The notes beneath the pieces were generated by a model. The model was not told the origin of the DNA and searched no databases. It was given only the letters and a program-made list of their open reading frames with translations. A stretch of DNA of 64,000 nt, from positions 62,001 through 126,000 of the forward strand of contig NZ_JABUAE010000007.1 of assembly GCF_013314535.1 (NCBI RefSeq), written 5' to 3'. Position 1 is the first letter of the stretch; each line of letters begins with the position of its first letter. A program made the translations under genes and the position numbers. The DNA is from Bacillus sp. Xin1. Lineage in GTDB: Bacteria; Bacillota; Bacilli; Bacillales; Bacillaceae_G. Positions 53,962 to 62,772 of the stretch are shown one piece after another.

Positions 53962-54503
53962 TCTTTTTGCCACTCTTCTTTTAATAATGAATAGACCACC
54001 GTATCATGAGCTACACCATTTTGAGTCATATATTTTCGAAGTAATCCTTCCTCTTGAAATCCAGCCCTTTTCAATAACCGATGTGAAGCTTCATTTTCTG
54101 TATAAACAACTGCTGCGATTCTTATGAGCTGCATCGTTTCAAATCCATATGTAAGAATTGCCTGCATTGCCTCAGATGCATAACCTTTTCCCCAATATGT
54201 ATCATCTAATTCATAGCCAATTTCAGCTCTCTTATGATTTAGATTGATTACATGAAATCCGTATGTACCAATTAGTTGATTTGTTCCTTTTAACTCTATT
54301 CCCCAGCGAATGACATTTCCTTCTTCATATCTTTTTCTAAAAGTTTGAATCGTATTTTTCACCTGTTCCATATCTTGAAACGAGTCCATACCAAAATAAC
54401 GGATAACAGATTCCTTCTCAAAATAATAAAACATTGTTTCAGCGTCTAATAGTGTTAATTCTCGTAATTTTAAACGCTCTGTTTCTAAAATTGGAAACCC
54501 CAT
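53952..54503 (-). CDS. RimJ/RimL-type GNAT acetyltransferase
   Basis: 183 residues. ETERLKLRELTLLDAE at the N-terminus, EIGYELDDTYWGKGYASEA as the acetyl-CoA loop, and ENEASHRLLKRAGFQEEG near the end are typical of ribosomal-protein or resistance-type GNATs. The ATG at 54503 follows AGAGGGAG. Overlaps the kinase gene at its 3' end and begins 15 bases after the VOC gene ends. Confidence 0.84.
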   Translation of the reverse strand: MGFPILETERLKLRELTLLDAETMFYYFEKESVIRYFGMDSFQDMEQVKNTIQTFRKRYEEGNVIRWGIELKGTNQLIGTYGFHVINLNHKRAEIGYELDDTYWGKGYASEAMQAILTYGFETMQLIRIAAVVYTENEASHRLLKRAGFQEEGLLRKYMTQNGVAHDTVVYSLLKEEWQKECV

Positions 54504-54517
54504 TCTCTTTTCTCCCT

Positions 54518-54901
54518 CTACTCTAATGAGCTGCAAATTTCGATGTAATTCCCATCTGGATCAGACACATAAGCGATTGTCTGCCCCCATGGTTTCGTGA
54601 TTGGCTCCACCAATACTTTCACACCTAGTTCTCTTAATTCCGAAATTGTTTCATTAACATCATCCACAACAAATCCAATTTCAAAATGAGAGGATTCTAG
54701 TGCACCATTTGGAATGGATAATCCCGTTAACTCTCGTACATCCTCTCTACTATTCATTGCTAAAATTGTTGCCCCGGTATCAAACTCAATGTATGTACCA
54801 TGTTCACCCTTTATTGGCAAATGTAAAAGATCTTTATAAAACTGAAGACATTCATCATATTTTTCTACATACAAAATCATATATTTCATTTTTAATTTCA
54901 T
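54518..54901 (-). CDS. VOC-family (glyoxalase/bleomycin-resistance-like) protein
   Basis: 127 residues with two beta-alpha-beta-beta-beta units; VEKYDECLQFYKDLLHLP and YVSDPDGNYIEICS are typical. Lead gene of the VOC-GNAT-kinase unit. The ATG at 54901 follows GAGGGGGAAG. Confidence 0.83.
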   Translation of the reverse strand: MKLKMKYMILYVEKYDECLQFYKDLLHLPIKGEHGTYIEFDTGATILAMNSREDVRELTGLSIPNGALESSHFEIGFVVDDVNETISELRELGVKVLVEPITKPWGQTIAYVSDPDGNYIEICSSLE

Positions 54902-54976
54902 AGTTCTTCCCCCTCTCAAACCTACATCTAAAATTTCGACAAATAGAAAGAAAAACCTTGTTTACACAAAAAAAGA

Positions 54977-54994
54977 AGACCGATTTCTCGGTCT
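54977..54994 (-). terminator. Terminator-like hairpin upstream of the VOC gene
   Basis: AGACCGA/TCGGTCT with a GAAA loop and a T run on the minus strand. No gene on that strand ends nearby, so it may be an attenuator or relic. The rest of 54902-55213 shows no gene. Confidence 0.5.
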
Positions 54995-55213
54995 CAAACA
55001 TATTGGCATAAAACAGGAGATTGGTTTGGACATAACCAGCTCATACATTGATTATATTTTATTTTTTCTGAATTTTAAATATAACAATCGGTGATTTATA
55101 TTGAGAAACTTTTTGGAAGAAATAGTTAAAATTAGCTACTTTTATATCAATAACTTTTACTTTTGAATAAATTTCTTCCTATAAAGAAATGCTACAAATG
55201 GAGGTGTATACAT

Positions 55214-55459
55214 ATGGAACCAATGCTTTGCCCAAACTGTAAAACCAATCGCACTCGCTTTAATATTCTTGAGCAACAAGTCAAACCAGTCAAATTAAAT
55301 CCACAAACAGGACAAGTTGAAGAAGAATATACAAATGAAACTATGAATGCTTTTCATATGGCATATCAAGGACCTACATATCGCGTGCAGTGTGCTGTAT
55401 GTGGTCTTGTGGAGAATCCTGAACAGTTTATTAAACTTGCGCAAAATCGATCATTTTAA
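55214..55459 (+). CDS. Small zinc-ribbon protein
   Basis: 81 residues. Two cysteine pairs, CPNC at the N-terminus and CAVC near the C-terminus, can form one zinc site. No other motif. ATG at 55214 follows TGGAGGTG seven bases upstream. Function unknown; monocistronic with a terminator. Confidence 0.7.
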   Translation: MEPMLCPNCKTNRTRFNILEQQVKPVKLNPQTGQVEEEYTNETMNAFHMAYQGPTYRVQCAVCGLVENPEQFIKLAQNRSF

Positions 55460-55486
55460 CTTTAGGAAACTCGATTCATCCTTTAT

Positions 55487-55528
55487 AATCCAAAAGGTAA
55501 CATAAAATACTTCATTACCTTTTGGATT
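55487..55528. terminator. Bidirectional terminator
   Basis: Arms AATCCAAAAGGTAA and TTACCTTTTGGATT between two convergent genes. Confidence 0.85.
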
Positions 55529-55537
55529 ATTTATCAA

Positions 55538-55726
55538 TTACTCACCTTTAACTGTTCCACTCATCTCTTCATATCGCTTTCTTACCTTCTCTTGAAATTG
55601 ACTATATGCAACTTCCACTTGTTTTTCTTGTTTCTCAACTAAATCATTTACCCTTTTCTCTATTTCTTCTGCTAATTCTTGACTGATTTTTTTATCTTTA
55701 TATAAAGTTGTAAATGTATGTTTCAT
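55538..55726 (-). CDS. Small hypothetical helical protein, 62 residues
   Basis: Highly charged and helical (QELAEEIEKRVNDLVEKQEK), probably a coiled coil. No strong ribosome site is seen before the ATG, and a terminator lies 40 bases upstream, so expression is doubtful; it may be a gene fragment. Confidence 0.45.
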   Translation of the reverse strand: MKHTFTTLYKDKKISQELAEEIEKRVNDLVEKQEKQVEVAYSQFQEKVRKRYEEMSGTVKGE

Positions 55727-55763
55727 CGCAATATGAACACTACAACTCTTTTTGAAACCAATA

Positions 55764-55798
55764 AAAAAACGTCACTTGTTTTCCAAGTAACGTTTTTT
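55764..55798 (-). terminator. Terminator of the padR-DUF2812 operon
   Basis: Arms AAAAAACGTTACTTG and CAAGTGACGTTTTTT on the minus strand, one mismatch. Confidence 0.75.
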
Positions 55799-55970
55799 CA
55801 TTCTCCATATCTTCTTAAAACTCACTGTAAAATTACTTTCCTCTTCAATACAAATAATCGAGCAAGTACAAGTAAATCTACTATGATATATAGTAGGATG
55901 GATAAATGGATCCAATGGTCACATACAATCAGTGAAATGAAACTGTACTTTTGTTTTGAAACCGCGTCGT

Positions 55971-56504
55971 TCACAAAACTTCTTTTTTTAATTCTCTTAT
56001 CTTCCAAAATAACCTTATTAATACATATAAATCTATACACCCGCAAAGCCCTAGAATAAGTTTTATCCAAATAGGACTATTAACCGAAGGCCCTAAGTAA
56101 TTCAAATACATACCTGGTATCATAATGGCAAAGATAAGTGCAAGGAATCTCATTAAATCCATCATTTTTTGAATCTTCGTTTCTTTTTCAGAATAAATAT
56201 CAGGTAATTCATTATCATTATCTACTTCTTTGCAAAAATAATGCCATTTCGTAAAGCTTGTTACATGCTTCCAGCCAGACATCTCATAGATTTCAATGTA
56301 TTCTTTTTGATTCATTTGTGAATTTCGATTATCTAGTCTGAAATCAGCTTTATAAACAACATCTTTCGGCTCCGTTTTCTTGAATGTGTACATAAAATTG
56401 TACTTTTGGAACGCCCAGCCTTCTTGATGCATTTTTCTTAAATACGCCTCTTCTTTTTCTAGGTTCCACGCTGCAAAAAATTTAAACGTCTTCTTAACTT
56501 CCAT
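55971..56504 (-). CDS. DUF2812 membrane protein
   Basis: 177 residues. The N-terminal ~110 residues match DUF2812 (FFAAWNLEKEEAYLRKMHQEG, given in part: AAWNLEKEEAYLRKM), with VVYKADFRLDN and EMSGWKHV. Two membrane helices follow (about 118-135 and 145-163). GAGGGGATG precedes the ATG, which lies next to the padR stop. PadR-DUF2812 pairs are common in Firmicutes; the membrane protein's role is unknown. Confidence 0.82.
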   Translation of the reverse strand: MEVKKTFKFFAAWNLEKEEAYLRKMHQEGWAFQKYNFMYTFKKTEPKDVVYKADFRLDNRNSQMNQKEYIEIYEMSGWKHVTSFTKWHYFCKEVDNDNELPDIYSEKETKIQKMMDLMRFLALIFAIMIPGMYLNYLGPSVNSPIWIKLILGLCGCIDLYVLIRLFWKIRELKKEVL

Positions 56505-56505
56505 G

Positions 56506-56829
56506 TTACATCCCCTCTTCTAACATATTTCTTCCATTTTGAACAGAACGTTGTAACCTTTTAAATTCAAGTTCTAACACTTCTCTACCAATTGGGGTTA
56601 ACACATAACATTTCTTTCTATCTGTAGACGCTACTTCTACAATTAGTTTTTCTTTCAATAACTTTGTCGTGTTCCCGTATAACGTACCCGGTCCAAGCTT
56701 TACTTCTCCATTCGTCATTTCTTCTACCATCTGCATAATCCCATAGCCATGCATAGGCTTTACTAATGACAACAAAATATAATACGTTGCCTCTGTTAAT
56801 GGAATATATTTCTGTGCTTTCACACTCAT
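56506..56829 (-). CDS. PadR-family transcriptional regulator
   Basis: 107 residues: a winged helix (ATYYILLSLVKPMHGYGIMQ, LGPGTLYGNTTKLLKEKLI) plus a short dimerisation helix. GGGGGT precedes the ATG. It probably autoregulates through the palindromes at 56850-56901 and controls the following DUF2812 gene. Confidence 0.88.
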   Translation of the reverse strand: MSVKAQKYIPLTEATYYILLSLVKPMHGYGIMQMVEEMTNGEVKLGPGTLYGNTTKLLKEKLIVEVASTDRKKCYVLTPIGREVLELEFKRLQRSVQNGRNMLEEGM

Positions 56830-56849
56830 TATAACTACCCCCGATACAT

Positions 56850-56901
56850 CGATATATGATATATCGAATCACGATACATCGTGTATCGATATTGTATATC
56901 G
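56850..56901. promoter_or_regulatory. Tandem palindromic operator array upstream of padR
   Basis: Three related palindromes: CGATATATGATATATCG (56850-56866), CGATACATCGTGTATCG (56872-56888) and CGATATTGTATATCG (56887-56901). All share CGATAnA half sites. They begin 20 bases before the padR start. Confidence 0.7.
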
Positions 56902-57046
56902 TATTCCAAATAAATACAACTGAAAATGAAGTGATTCTTAAAAATTTTATATTTATTCTATACAAAAATATTATTATATTAATTTTCAGAAAAATTTGTT
57001 AAAATATAGCAAATGCAATTCCCTATTTTTTGAAAGGATGATACAT

Positions 57047-57976
57047 ATGATAAATAAATTAAAAGAAAGTATAAGTTCTGTTTTTGTCGGGAAAGAAAAC
57101 GTGGTTGATTTACTCCTTGTTTCATTACTTGCAGATGGGCATGTGTTACTTGAAGATGTACCTGGAACAGGAAAGACATTACTAGCGAAGACAATTGCGA
57201 AAAGTATTGGCGGCGGATTTTCTCGTGTTCAATTCACCCCTGATGTGCTTCCAAGTGACGTAACCGGAATTGAATATTTTAATCCGAAAACGAGTGAATT
57301 CGAACTAAGATTTGGACCAGTTATGACAAATATATTACTAGCAGATGAAATAAACCGTGCTATGCCTAGAACACAATCTAGTTTATTAGAAGCAATGGAA
57401 GAGCGCCAAGTAACACTCGAAAAACAGTCCACACCTCTTCCTAAACCATTCTTTGTCATTGCGACGCAAAATCCAATTGAATCACAAGGAACTTTCCCTC
57501 TTCCAGATGCACAGCTAGATCGTTTTTTAATGACCATTTCAATTGGCTATCCTTCTTTAGAAGATGAACTAAAAATGATGCGCCGTTTTCGAAATAACAA
57601 ACCTTTAGAGAATATTCTTCCCGTTATAACGTTAGAAGAAATTTTACAAATGCAACAAAAAGCAAAAGAAATACACGTATCTGAACCGTTAGAGCTCTAT
57701 ATCATTCAGCTTGCTAACGCTACGCGAAATCATGATTATATCGCCAACGGTGTTAGTCCGCGTGCAACACTTGCCTTAGTCAGAGCGATACAAGCATTAG
57801 CCTTTTTGCGTGGTCGTGAATACTGTACGCCTGAAGATATACAATTCTTACTTCCTTTCGTATGGAAACATCGTCTCATTTTATCAATGGAGGGTGCTCT
57901 GCGCACGACAAAACAGAAGGTAATTGAAAGTGTTTTAAAGGAAGTTGATGTTCCGGTGGAGATTGAGCAATCATGA
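57047..57976 (+). CDS. MoxR-family AAA+ ATPase
   Basis: 309 residues. Walker A LEDVPGTGKTLLAK, Walker B ILLADEINRAMPRTQ, sensor motif ATQNPIESQGTFPLPDAQ and arginine finger region LDRF are all present. ATG at 57047 follows GAAAGGATG. MoxR ATPases act as chaperones for metal-binding or von Willebrand proteins. It overlaps the DUF58 gene by four bases. Confidence 0.9.
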   Translation: MINKLKESISSVFVGKENVVDLLLVSLLADGHVLLEDVPGTGKTLLAKTIAKSIGGGFSRVQFTPDVLPSDVTGIEYFNPKTSEFELRFGPVMTNILLADEINRAMPRTQSSLLEAMEERQVTLEKQSTPLPKPFFVIATQNPIESQGTFPLPDAQLDRFLMTISIGYPSLEDELKMMRRFRNNKPLENILPVITLEEILQMQQKAKEIHVSEPLELYIIQLANATRNHDYIANGVSPRATLALVRAIQALAFLRGREYCTPEDIQFLLPFVWKHRLILSMEGALRTTKQKVIESVLKEVDVPVEIEQS

Positions 57977-59139
57977 ATGGTCAGCGCGTAGTAACTGTAC
58001 CTTTATTTTTTCAAACTCATATTATTCAATTAACCATTCCAGTTGCGCTACTATTTACGTTTGTTCTACCACAACGATTTTTCATGTTTCTATTTTTCTT
58101 TTATTATTTGTTTGCATTTTTTATTTATCGATATGTCACTTATATTGAAAAACAGTTCCAAATTATGAATGACAAGCAAACAACTCGCTTATTTCCAGAA
58201 GAGACTGGGCAATTACATATCCGTTTAAAAAATGGTGCGAAATTCCCCCTTGTCAATGGTACATGTTATTTTCATTTGAACCCATCCTTACTTCCACATA
58301 CGGATCAAGGAATTACAAAAATATCGAAAACATTATTTTCTTTTCCATTTTCTCAACCTGCTCATTCGCAGCAAAATTGGGAGTTAACATTAACAGCTAA
58401 AAAAAGAGGAGTCTTTCAAATTGAACAATTTGAATGTGTTCTTGGAGATCCGTTTCAAATCATATCTGTACATTTACCGATGTTAGATAAATTAAAAATG
58501 GAAATTATCGTTTACCCGACTCCTAAAAAAGTAGCTGGTTTACAAGAAATTCAACAATTATTAACAGGATCTTATAAAACAAACTTTTCCTTTTTCCAAG
58601 ATGAAACATCAATTATTGGCGTTAAGCAATACGAACGCGAATCTTTTCGTTCCATCCACTGGAAAGCCTCTGCAAAAATGCAAAGTTTACAAGCGAAGCA
58701 ATATGAACCTGTTAAAAATTACAGCTGGACAATTTGTCTTTCGTTAGCTGCCGAACGTGGAATTGGCTGGAAGCATAATATTGAAGAGCTCGTATCTTAT
58801 ACAACATACATTTGTCAATATGCAACAAAACATCAAATTCCGTTTGAACTATTTATTAGCGTTTTAGTCGAAGCTGGTCCTATACATTTACCAGTGAATG
58901 AGGGACACATACATTATGCGAAAGCATTAGAAGAATTGGCACGTATTTCAGATGACAGTACATTACTACCACAACAAGGATTTCTTCACTATATAATGCG
59001 GAAAAGAGGACGTTCTTCAACAATGATTTATCTAGGCATTCCAAAGGAAGATTTACCTCTCACAATGCAGCCTACGTTTCTCATTCATCATGAAGGGATG
59101 GTGGAACCAGTTGAAAATACGACTACAATACGTGCATGA
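57973..59139 (+). CDS. DUF58 domain protein (YeaD-like)
   Basis: 388 residues. Two N-terminal membrane helices (about 10-55), then an Ig-like region, and the DUF58 signature YERESFRSIHWKASAKM near residues 214-240. Standard partner of MoxR ATPases. Its 3' end overlaps the next gene by up to 50 bases. Confidence 0.88.
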   Translation: MNGQRVVTVPLFFQTHIIQLTIPVALLFTFVLPQRFFMFLFFFYYLFAFFIYRYVTYIEKQFQIMNDKQTTRLFPEETGQLHIRLKNGAKFPLVNGTCYFHLNPSLLPHTDQGITKISKTLFSFPFSQPAHSQQNWELTLTAKKRGVFQIEQFECVLGDPFQIISVHLPMLDKLKMEIIVYPTPKKVAGLQEIQQLLTGSYKTNFSFFQDETSIIGVKQYERESFRSIHWKASAKMQSLQAKQYEPVKNYSWTICLSLAAERGIGWKHNIEELVSYTTYICQYATKHQIPFELFISVLVEAGPIHLPVNEGHIHYAKALEELARISDDSTLLPQQGFLHYIMRKRGRSSTMIYLGIPKEDLPLTMQPTFLIHHEGMVEPVENTTTIRA

Positions 59140-60217
59140 TTTTATTCTCCTTCTACTTCTTTCTTTACTTACGGAAAGAGATGAAATGATAAGTGTAATG
59201 GTCTTTTTATCAACTAGTTACATAGCATTATTTGCCGTAAAGAAATTGATAAAGAAGAAAAATGCAGGATTAGTTGCACTCTTAATCCTTCAAATCATTG
59301 GTTGTTCTGTTTTTCTATCGTTTTCTGTTTTAGGTACAATACTTTTACCGCTGTTCTTTTTTATCGTACATGCAACGGGTTTCAGTTCCCCAGTCCAAAA
59401 ATCGATTGGTGCTATCGTATGTTTTGTTGTTTCAGCGTTATTCTATCCTCCATTTCCTTCTTTATGGAAGTTGATGTTACTAATATTACATATTCTAATA
59501 ACCTTTTGGCTAACTGGTGCGAATCGAAATCAACAACTCGTACGCTTTATTTCTCTTATTACTATTGGAATCCTAAGCGCTTTGCTGATTCCAATATTTC
59601 CGTATGTTCGTCTGATTTTATCTTATATCGTTGAAAAAATCGCTTTAGGGTTTGGATTTGCTTTAAACCCACTGTTCTCCGCAGCTGAGTTAACAGATAC
59701 AGATGACTTTTGGAACAATAAGGGGCAGTTAAATAAGCCACAAATTGAAGAAGGGATTCCACAAGAATTCGATCCGATACTCGTAAATAGTATTACGATT
59801 CTCATTACTACTTTCATCGCAGTTTATATCATTTGGAAAGTATATAAAAAGCGCGATTATTTTAAATTACCTACTATCCCTGTTTTCGAATCTACTTTAA
59901 TTACAGATAAAGAAGGGACACACAAAAAACAAGTACGATACAATAAACCACCAAAAAATGAAATTCGAAAAGAAATTTTTAAACTAGAAAAGAAATTAAA
60001 ACCACCTTTAAACAGAAAACGCGGTGAAACGGTTGACGCATGGATGGAGCGAATTCAGACCGAGGAAGATATCTCTATTGAAGTTGATACAATTATAAAA
60101 GCATACAATACTGTGCGATATGCTGATCAGGAGAACACTGAATTTTTCCGTGAATTTAAAGAAGAAGTAAATAAACTTTACGCCTATCAAAAAACATTGA
60201 AAAAGAAGAAAAAATAA
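59090..60217 (+). CDS. Membrane protein with DUF4129-like tail, third gene of the moxR operon
   Basis: 375 residues. About six hydrophobic segments in the first 210 residues, one more at ~245-265, then a basic helical cytoplasmic tail (RKEIFKLEKKLKPPLNRKRG, ETVDAWMERIQ). In B. subtilis the corresponding yebA product has a transglutaminase-like domain; that domain is not present here. The start is uncertain: ATG at 59090 has no good site, while TTG at 59111 follows GGTGG six bases upstream. Confidence 0.75.
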   Translation: MKGWWNQLKIRLQYVHDFILLLLLSLLTERDEMISVMVFLSTSYIALFAVKKLIKKKNAGLVALLILQIIGCSVFLSFSVLGTILLPLFFFIVHATGFSSPVQKSIGAIVCFVVSALFYPPFPSLWKLMLLILHILITFWLTGANRNQQLVRFISLITIGILSALLIPIFPYVRLILSYIVEKIALGFGFALNPLFSAAELTDTDDFWNNKGQLNKPQIEEGIPQEFDPILVNSITILITTFIAVYIIWKVYKKRDYFKLPTIPVFESTLITDKEGTHKKQVRYNKPPKNEIRKEIFKLEKKLKPPLNRKRGETVDAWMERIQTEEDISIEVDTIIKAYNTVRYADQENTEFFREFKEEVNKLYAYQKTLKKKKK

Positions 60218-60220
60218 TAC

Positions 60221-60259
60221 ACCCCCTCGAGGGCTCTATGTTAGAGTAATCGAGGGGGT
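60221..60259. terminator. Terminator between convergent genes
   Basis: Arms ACCCCCTCGA and TCGAGGGGGT with an inner CTCTA/TAGAG stem. Confidence 0.8.
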
Positions 60260-60264
60260 ATTGA

Positions 60265-60558
60265 TTATTTTACTAGTTGTCCATCGTAAACTTTAATATC
60301 TAATGGAGCTGTCAAAAATTGATTCGCTTTCTTAACAAAAGAAGTAAAGTGTTCACTTGTATTATGTTTAGCAACAGCTTCTGCATCTTGCCAAACTTCT
60401 ACCATTGTATATATACTTTCTTTTTCCGTATCTTTATATAAATTATATGATACGTTGCCACTTTCTTCTCTTGAAGCATGAATGAGTGGCCGAATTTCTT
60501 CTACAAATGCTTGCTGTTTTGCTAGATCTACTTGAAATACTGCATGAATGATAATCAT
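60265..60558 (-). CDS. Antibiotic-biosynthesis-monooxygenase-fold protein (YgiN-like)
   Basis: 97 residues with a single ABM domain: IIHAVFQVDLAKQQAFVEEI, YNLYKDTEKESIYTMVEVW and HNTSEHFTSFV. YgiN-type members are quinol monooxygenases. ATG at 60558 follows GAGAGGGGA. It lies 25 bases after the nitroreductase in a MarR-led unit. Confidence 0.82.
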   Translation of the reverse strand: MIIIHAVFQVDLAKQQAFVEEIRPLIHASREESGNVSYNLYKDTEKESIYTMVEVWQDAEAVAKHNTSEHFTSFVKKANQFLTAPLDIKVYDGQLVK

Positions 60559-60583
60559 TGTGCTTCCCCTCTCGTATTCAAAA

Positions 60584-61222
60584 TTACTTCCACTGAGCAA
60601 TTTTATCGATTGGAAGACGAACTGATTTGTATCCACTATCAGCTGCTTTTCCTATCGAAATTAACATAACTGGTACATAACGATCTTTCTCTAAGCCGAA
60701 AGTCTCTGCGATTTGACCTTTTTCAAAGCCGCCAATTGGACATGTATCATATCCATGCGCACGTGCAGTCAGCATAAGCTGCATTGATACAAGTCCACCA
60801 TCAATTAAAACTGTGTCTCTCATCACTTCTGGTGAAACCATAGAGAAATACGCAGAAAGCTTTTGCATTTGATCTTCTTTCACTTCAGCTGGCATAAGCC
60901 CACGTTCAACCGCTGTACCATAAATCTCTTCCGCATTATCAAAGTTTTGTAAATCTCCGAATACCGCAATCATGGCTGAAGATGTTTCTACTTGAAGTTG
61001 GTTGAATTTCGCAAGCGGTGCAAGTGTTGCTTTCCCTTCCTCACTATCAATCACAAGAAAACGCCAAGGCTGCATGTTTACTGAAGATGGTGCAAGTGTT
61101 GCTTCTGTTAAAATCTCTGTCATTTCTTCTTTACTAATTTTCACAGTTGTATCGTATTTACGAATGGAACGACGTCCTGTTAGAATTTCTGTAAAATCAT
61201 TGATTTTTGTTCTGTTATTCAT
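60584..61222 (-). CDS. Nitroreductase-family FMN flavoprotein
   Basis: 212 residues. FMN-binding RRSIRKYD near the N-terminus, APSSVNMQPWRFLVI and GGFEKGQIAETFGL typify NfsB/MhqN-like nitroreductases, which reduce quinones or nitro compounds. ATG at 61222 follows AAGGGAG. It is 29 bases after the marR stop. Confidence 0.88.
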   Translation of the reverse strand: MNNRTKINDFTEILTGRRSIRKYDTTVKISKEEMTEILTEATLAPSSVNMQPWRFLVIDSEEGKATLAPLAKFNQLQVETSSAMIAVFGDLQNFDNAEEIYGTAVERGLMPAEVKEDQMQKLSAYFSMVSPEVMRDTVLIDGGLVSMQLMLTARAHGYDTCPIGGFEKGQIAETFGLEKDRYVPVMLISIGKAADSGYKSVRLPIDKIAQWK

Positions 61223-61251
61223 CGTTGTAATCTCCCTTTTCAATCTTATAT

Positions 61252-61680
61252 TTAGATTTCTTGTATATTTTCTTGAATGCGATTTAACATATTTAAAAGG
61301 TTATCTCGCTCTTCTTCACTTAAACCTTTTAGCGCCGAAGCTGCAAAGCGCTCTTTTTCCTCTTGAAAGGCATGAATTTTATTTCGTCCCTCTTTTGTCA
61401 AACTAACAAGCGTAATCCGATTATCCTCTGGTTTTTTACGTCTCGTAATCATTCCGCTTGCTTCAAGCTGTTTTAAATGTCGTGTAACAGCAGCATTATC
61501 AATATTCACTTCTTTTTGAAGTGCTTTTTGACTAATTTCATCTACTTCATATAACTGAAGTATAAGCTCAAGCCTAGATTGACTCATACCTGTACAACCT
61601 TCAAACTTTGAACTCACTTCTTTATTAAGAAAGTGCAGCTTATATAAAATAATCGCTTCTTTTGAGCACGAATTTGTCAA
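61252..61680 (-). CDS. MarR-family regulator
   Basis: 142 residues. The winged helix reads VNIDNAAVTRHLKQLEASGM with the wing in RRKKPEDNRITLVSLTKEG. Start is TTG with GGAGGAG four bases upstream. An N-terminal cysteine (Cys5) and a second (CTG near residue 29) could serve redox sensing as in MhqR/YodB-type regulators; this is inference. Leads the nitroreductase-monooxygenase unit. Confidence 0.87.
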   Translation of the reverse strand: MTNSCSKEAIILYKLHFLNKEVSSKFEGCTGMSQSRLELILQLYEVDEISQKALQKEVNIDNAAVTRHLKQLEASGMITRRKKPEDNRITLVSLTKEGRNKIHAFQEEKERFAASALKGLSEEERDNLLNMLNRIQENIQEI

Positions 61681-61711
61681 TTTACTCCTCCTTTACTAAC
61701 CTGTCACACAA

Positions 61712-61746
61712 TTAATTGATACATCAATAATTGATATGTCAATTAA
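61712..61746. promoter_or_regulatory. 35-bp near-perfect dyad upstream of marR
   Basis: Arms TTAATTGATACATCAAT and ATTGATATGTCAATTAA flank a single A with two mismatches in 17. It overlaps the expected promoter, 32 bases before the marR start, and is probably the MarR operator. Confidence 0.7.
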
Positions 61747-61819
61747 TATACCGGATAACATTTTAAAATGCAACCATTTTGTTTTTTATTTATTTTTTAG
61801 TTTGCGATCCACATAAAAA

Positions 61820-61853
61820 AATAAACCTCTTTGCTTTTACAAAGAGGTTTATT
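61820..61853 (-). terminator. Terminator after the TetR remnant
   Basis: Arms AATAAACCTCTTTG and CAAAGAGGTTTATT, with a T run on the minus strand. Confidence 0.8.
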
Positions 61854-61866
61854 CCTTCCGTTCAAA

Positions 61867-62046
61867 TTATAAATTTCTCTCTAATAATATTCCCACCTGT
61901 TCTGCAACGACACAAGATGGTTCATTTAATTCATTCTTGAAATACGATTCTACGATCCCTACAATCGCTACTCCTAAAAGTTGAATAATTACATGAAGAC
62001 ACTTTAAGAAATGAATTATGGGATCAAATTCAGTACGCAAATATAT
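61867..62046 (-). pseudogene. TetR/AcrR C-terminal remnant
   Basis: About 60 codons end in GVAIVGIVESYFKNELNEPS and CVVAEQVGILLERNL, the usual C-terminal segment of a B. cereus TetR family. The DNA-binding half is absent and the frame joins the ribosomal-protection remnant on the other strand at about 62046. Confidence 0.65.
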
Positions 62047-62048
62047 AT

Positions 62049-62772
62049 CCAATCCTTTTCGGCTCAGCAATGACCAGAATAGGAATTACTGAATTGCTTG
62101 AAGGTATCTCAGTAATGACTCCCCAAAATGATTGTAGTAATGATATAAGTACGCCTTTATGTGGAACTGTTTTTAAAATCGAAAGAAAACCTACCGGGGA
62201 AAAAATTGCTTACGTACGAATATTCTTCGGCTGTTTACAAGTAAGAAAACATGTTGATATTACTCGAAAACAAAGTGACTTAACGACTCTTTCACACAAA
62301 GAATAAATCAAAAAAGCTTCATATATTTCATAATGGAAACGCTATTCAATCCCCTATCGCTGAAGCGGGAGAGTTTTGTAAAGTATGGGGGCTTAGTGAC
62401 ATTAGAATCGGTGACATGATCGGTGAACGGTCAAATAAAATGAAAGACATTCACTTTGCAGAACCTCAAATGGAAGCTGTAATTGAAGTACGACTAAAAG
62501 AAAAGAATCATGACCTGTATCAAGCACTGGTGGAACTATCGGAAGAAGATCCACTTATAAAAGTAGTAAAGGATACTATTCACAACGAAATCTATATTCG
62601 GCTTTTTGGTGAAGTTCAAAAAGAAGTGATTGAAACAACTATACAAGAAAACTATGAGTTAGCCGTGGCCTTTTCAAATACAAGAATTGTATATATAGAA
62701 AAGCCAATTGGAACCGGAAATGCAGTAGAAATTAACTTAAGAAAAATAAACGCTCCCAAAACGAAAAAATGA
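62049..62772 (+). pseudogene. Tet(M)-like ribosomal protection / EF-G-like GTPase remnant
   Basis: The middle part of a translational GTPase is recognisable in two frames: PILFGSAMTRIGITELLEGI and FKIERKPTGEKIAYVRIF, then after a frameshift near 62306 KVWGLSDIRIGDMIGE through DIHFAEPQMEAVIEV and VEINLRKINAP. The GTP-binding N-terminus and the C-terminal domains are both gone. Non-functional. Confidence 0.7.
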
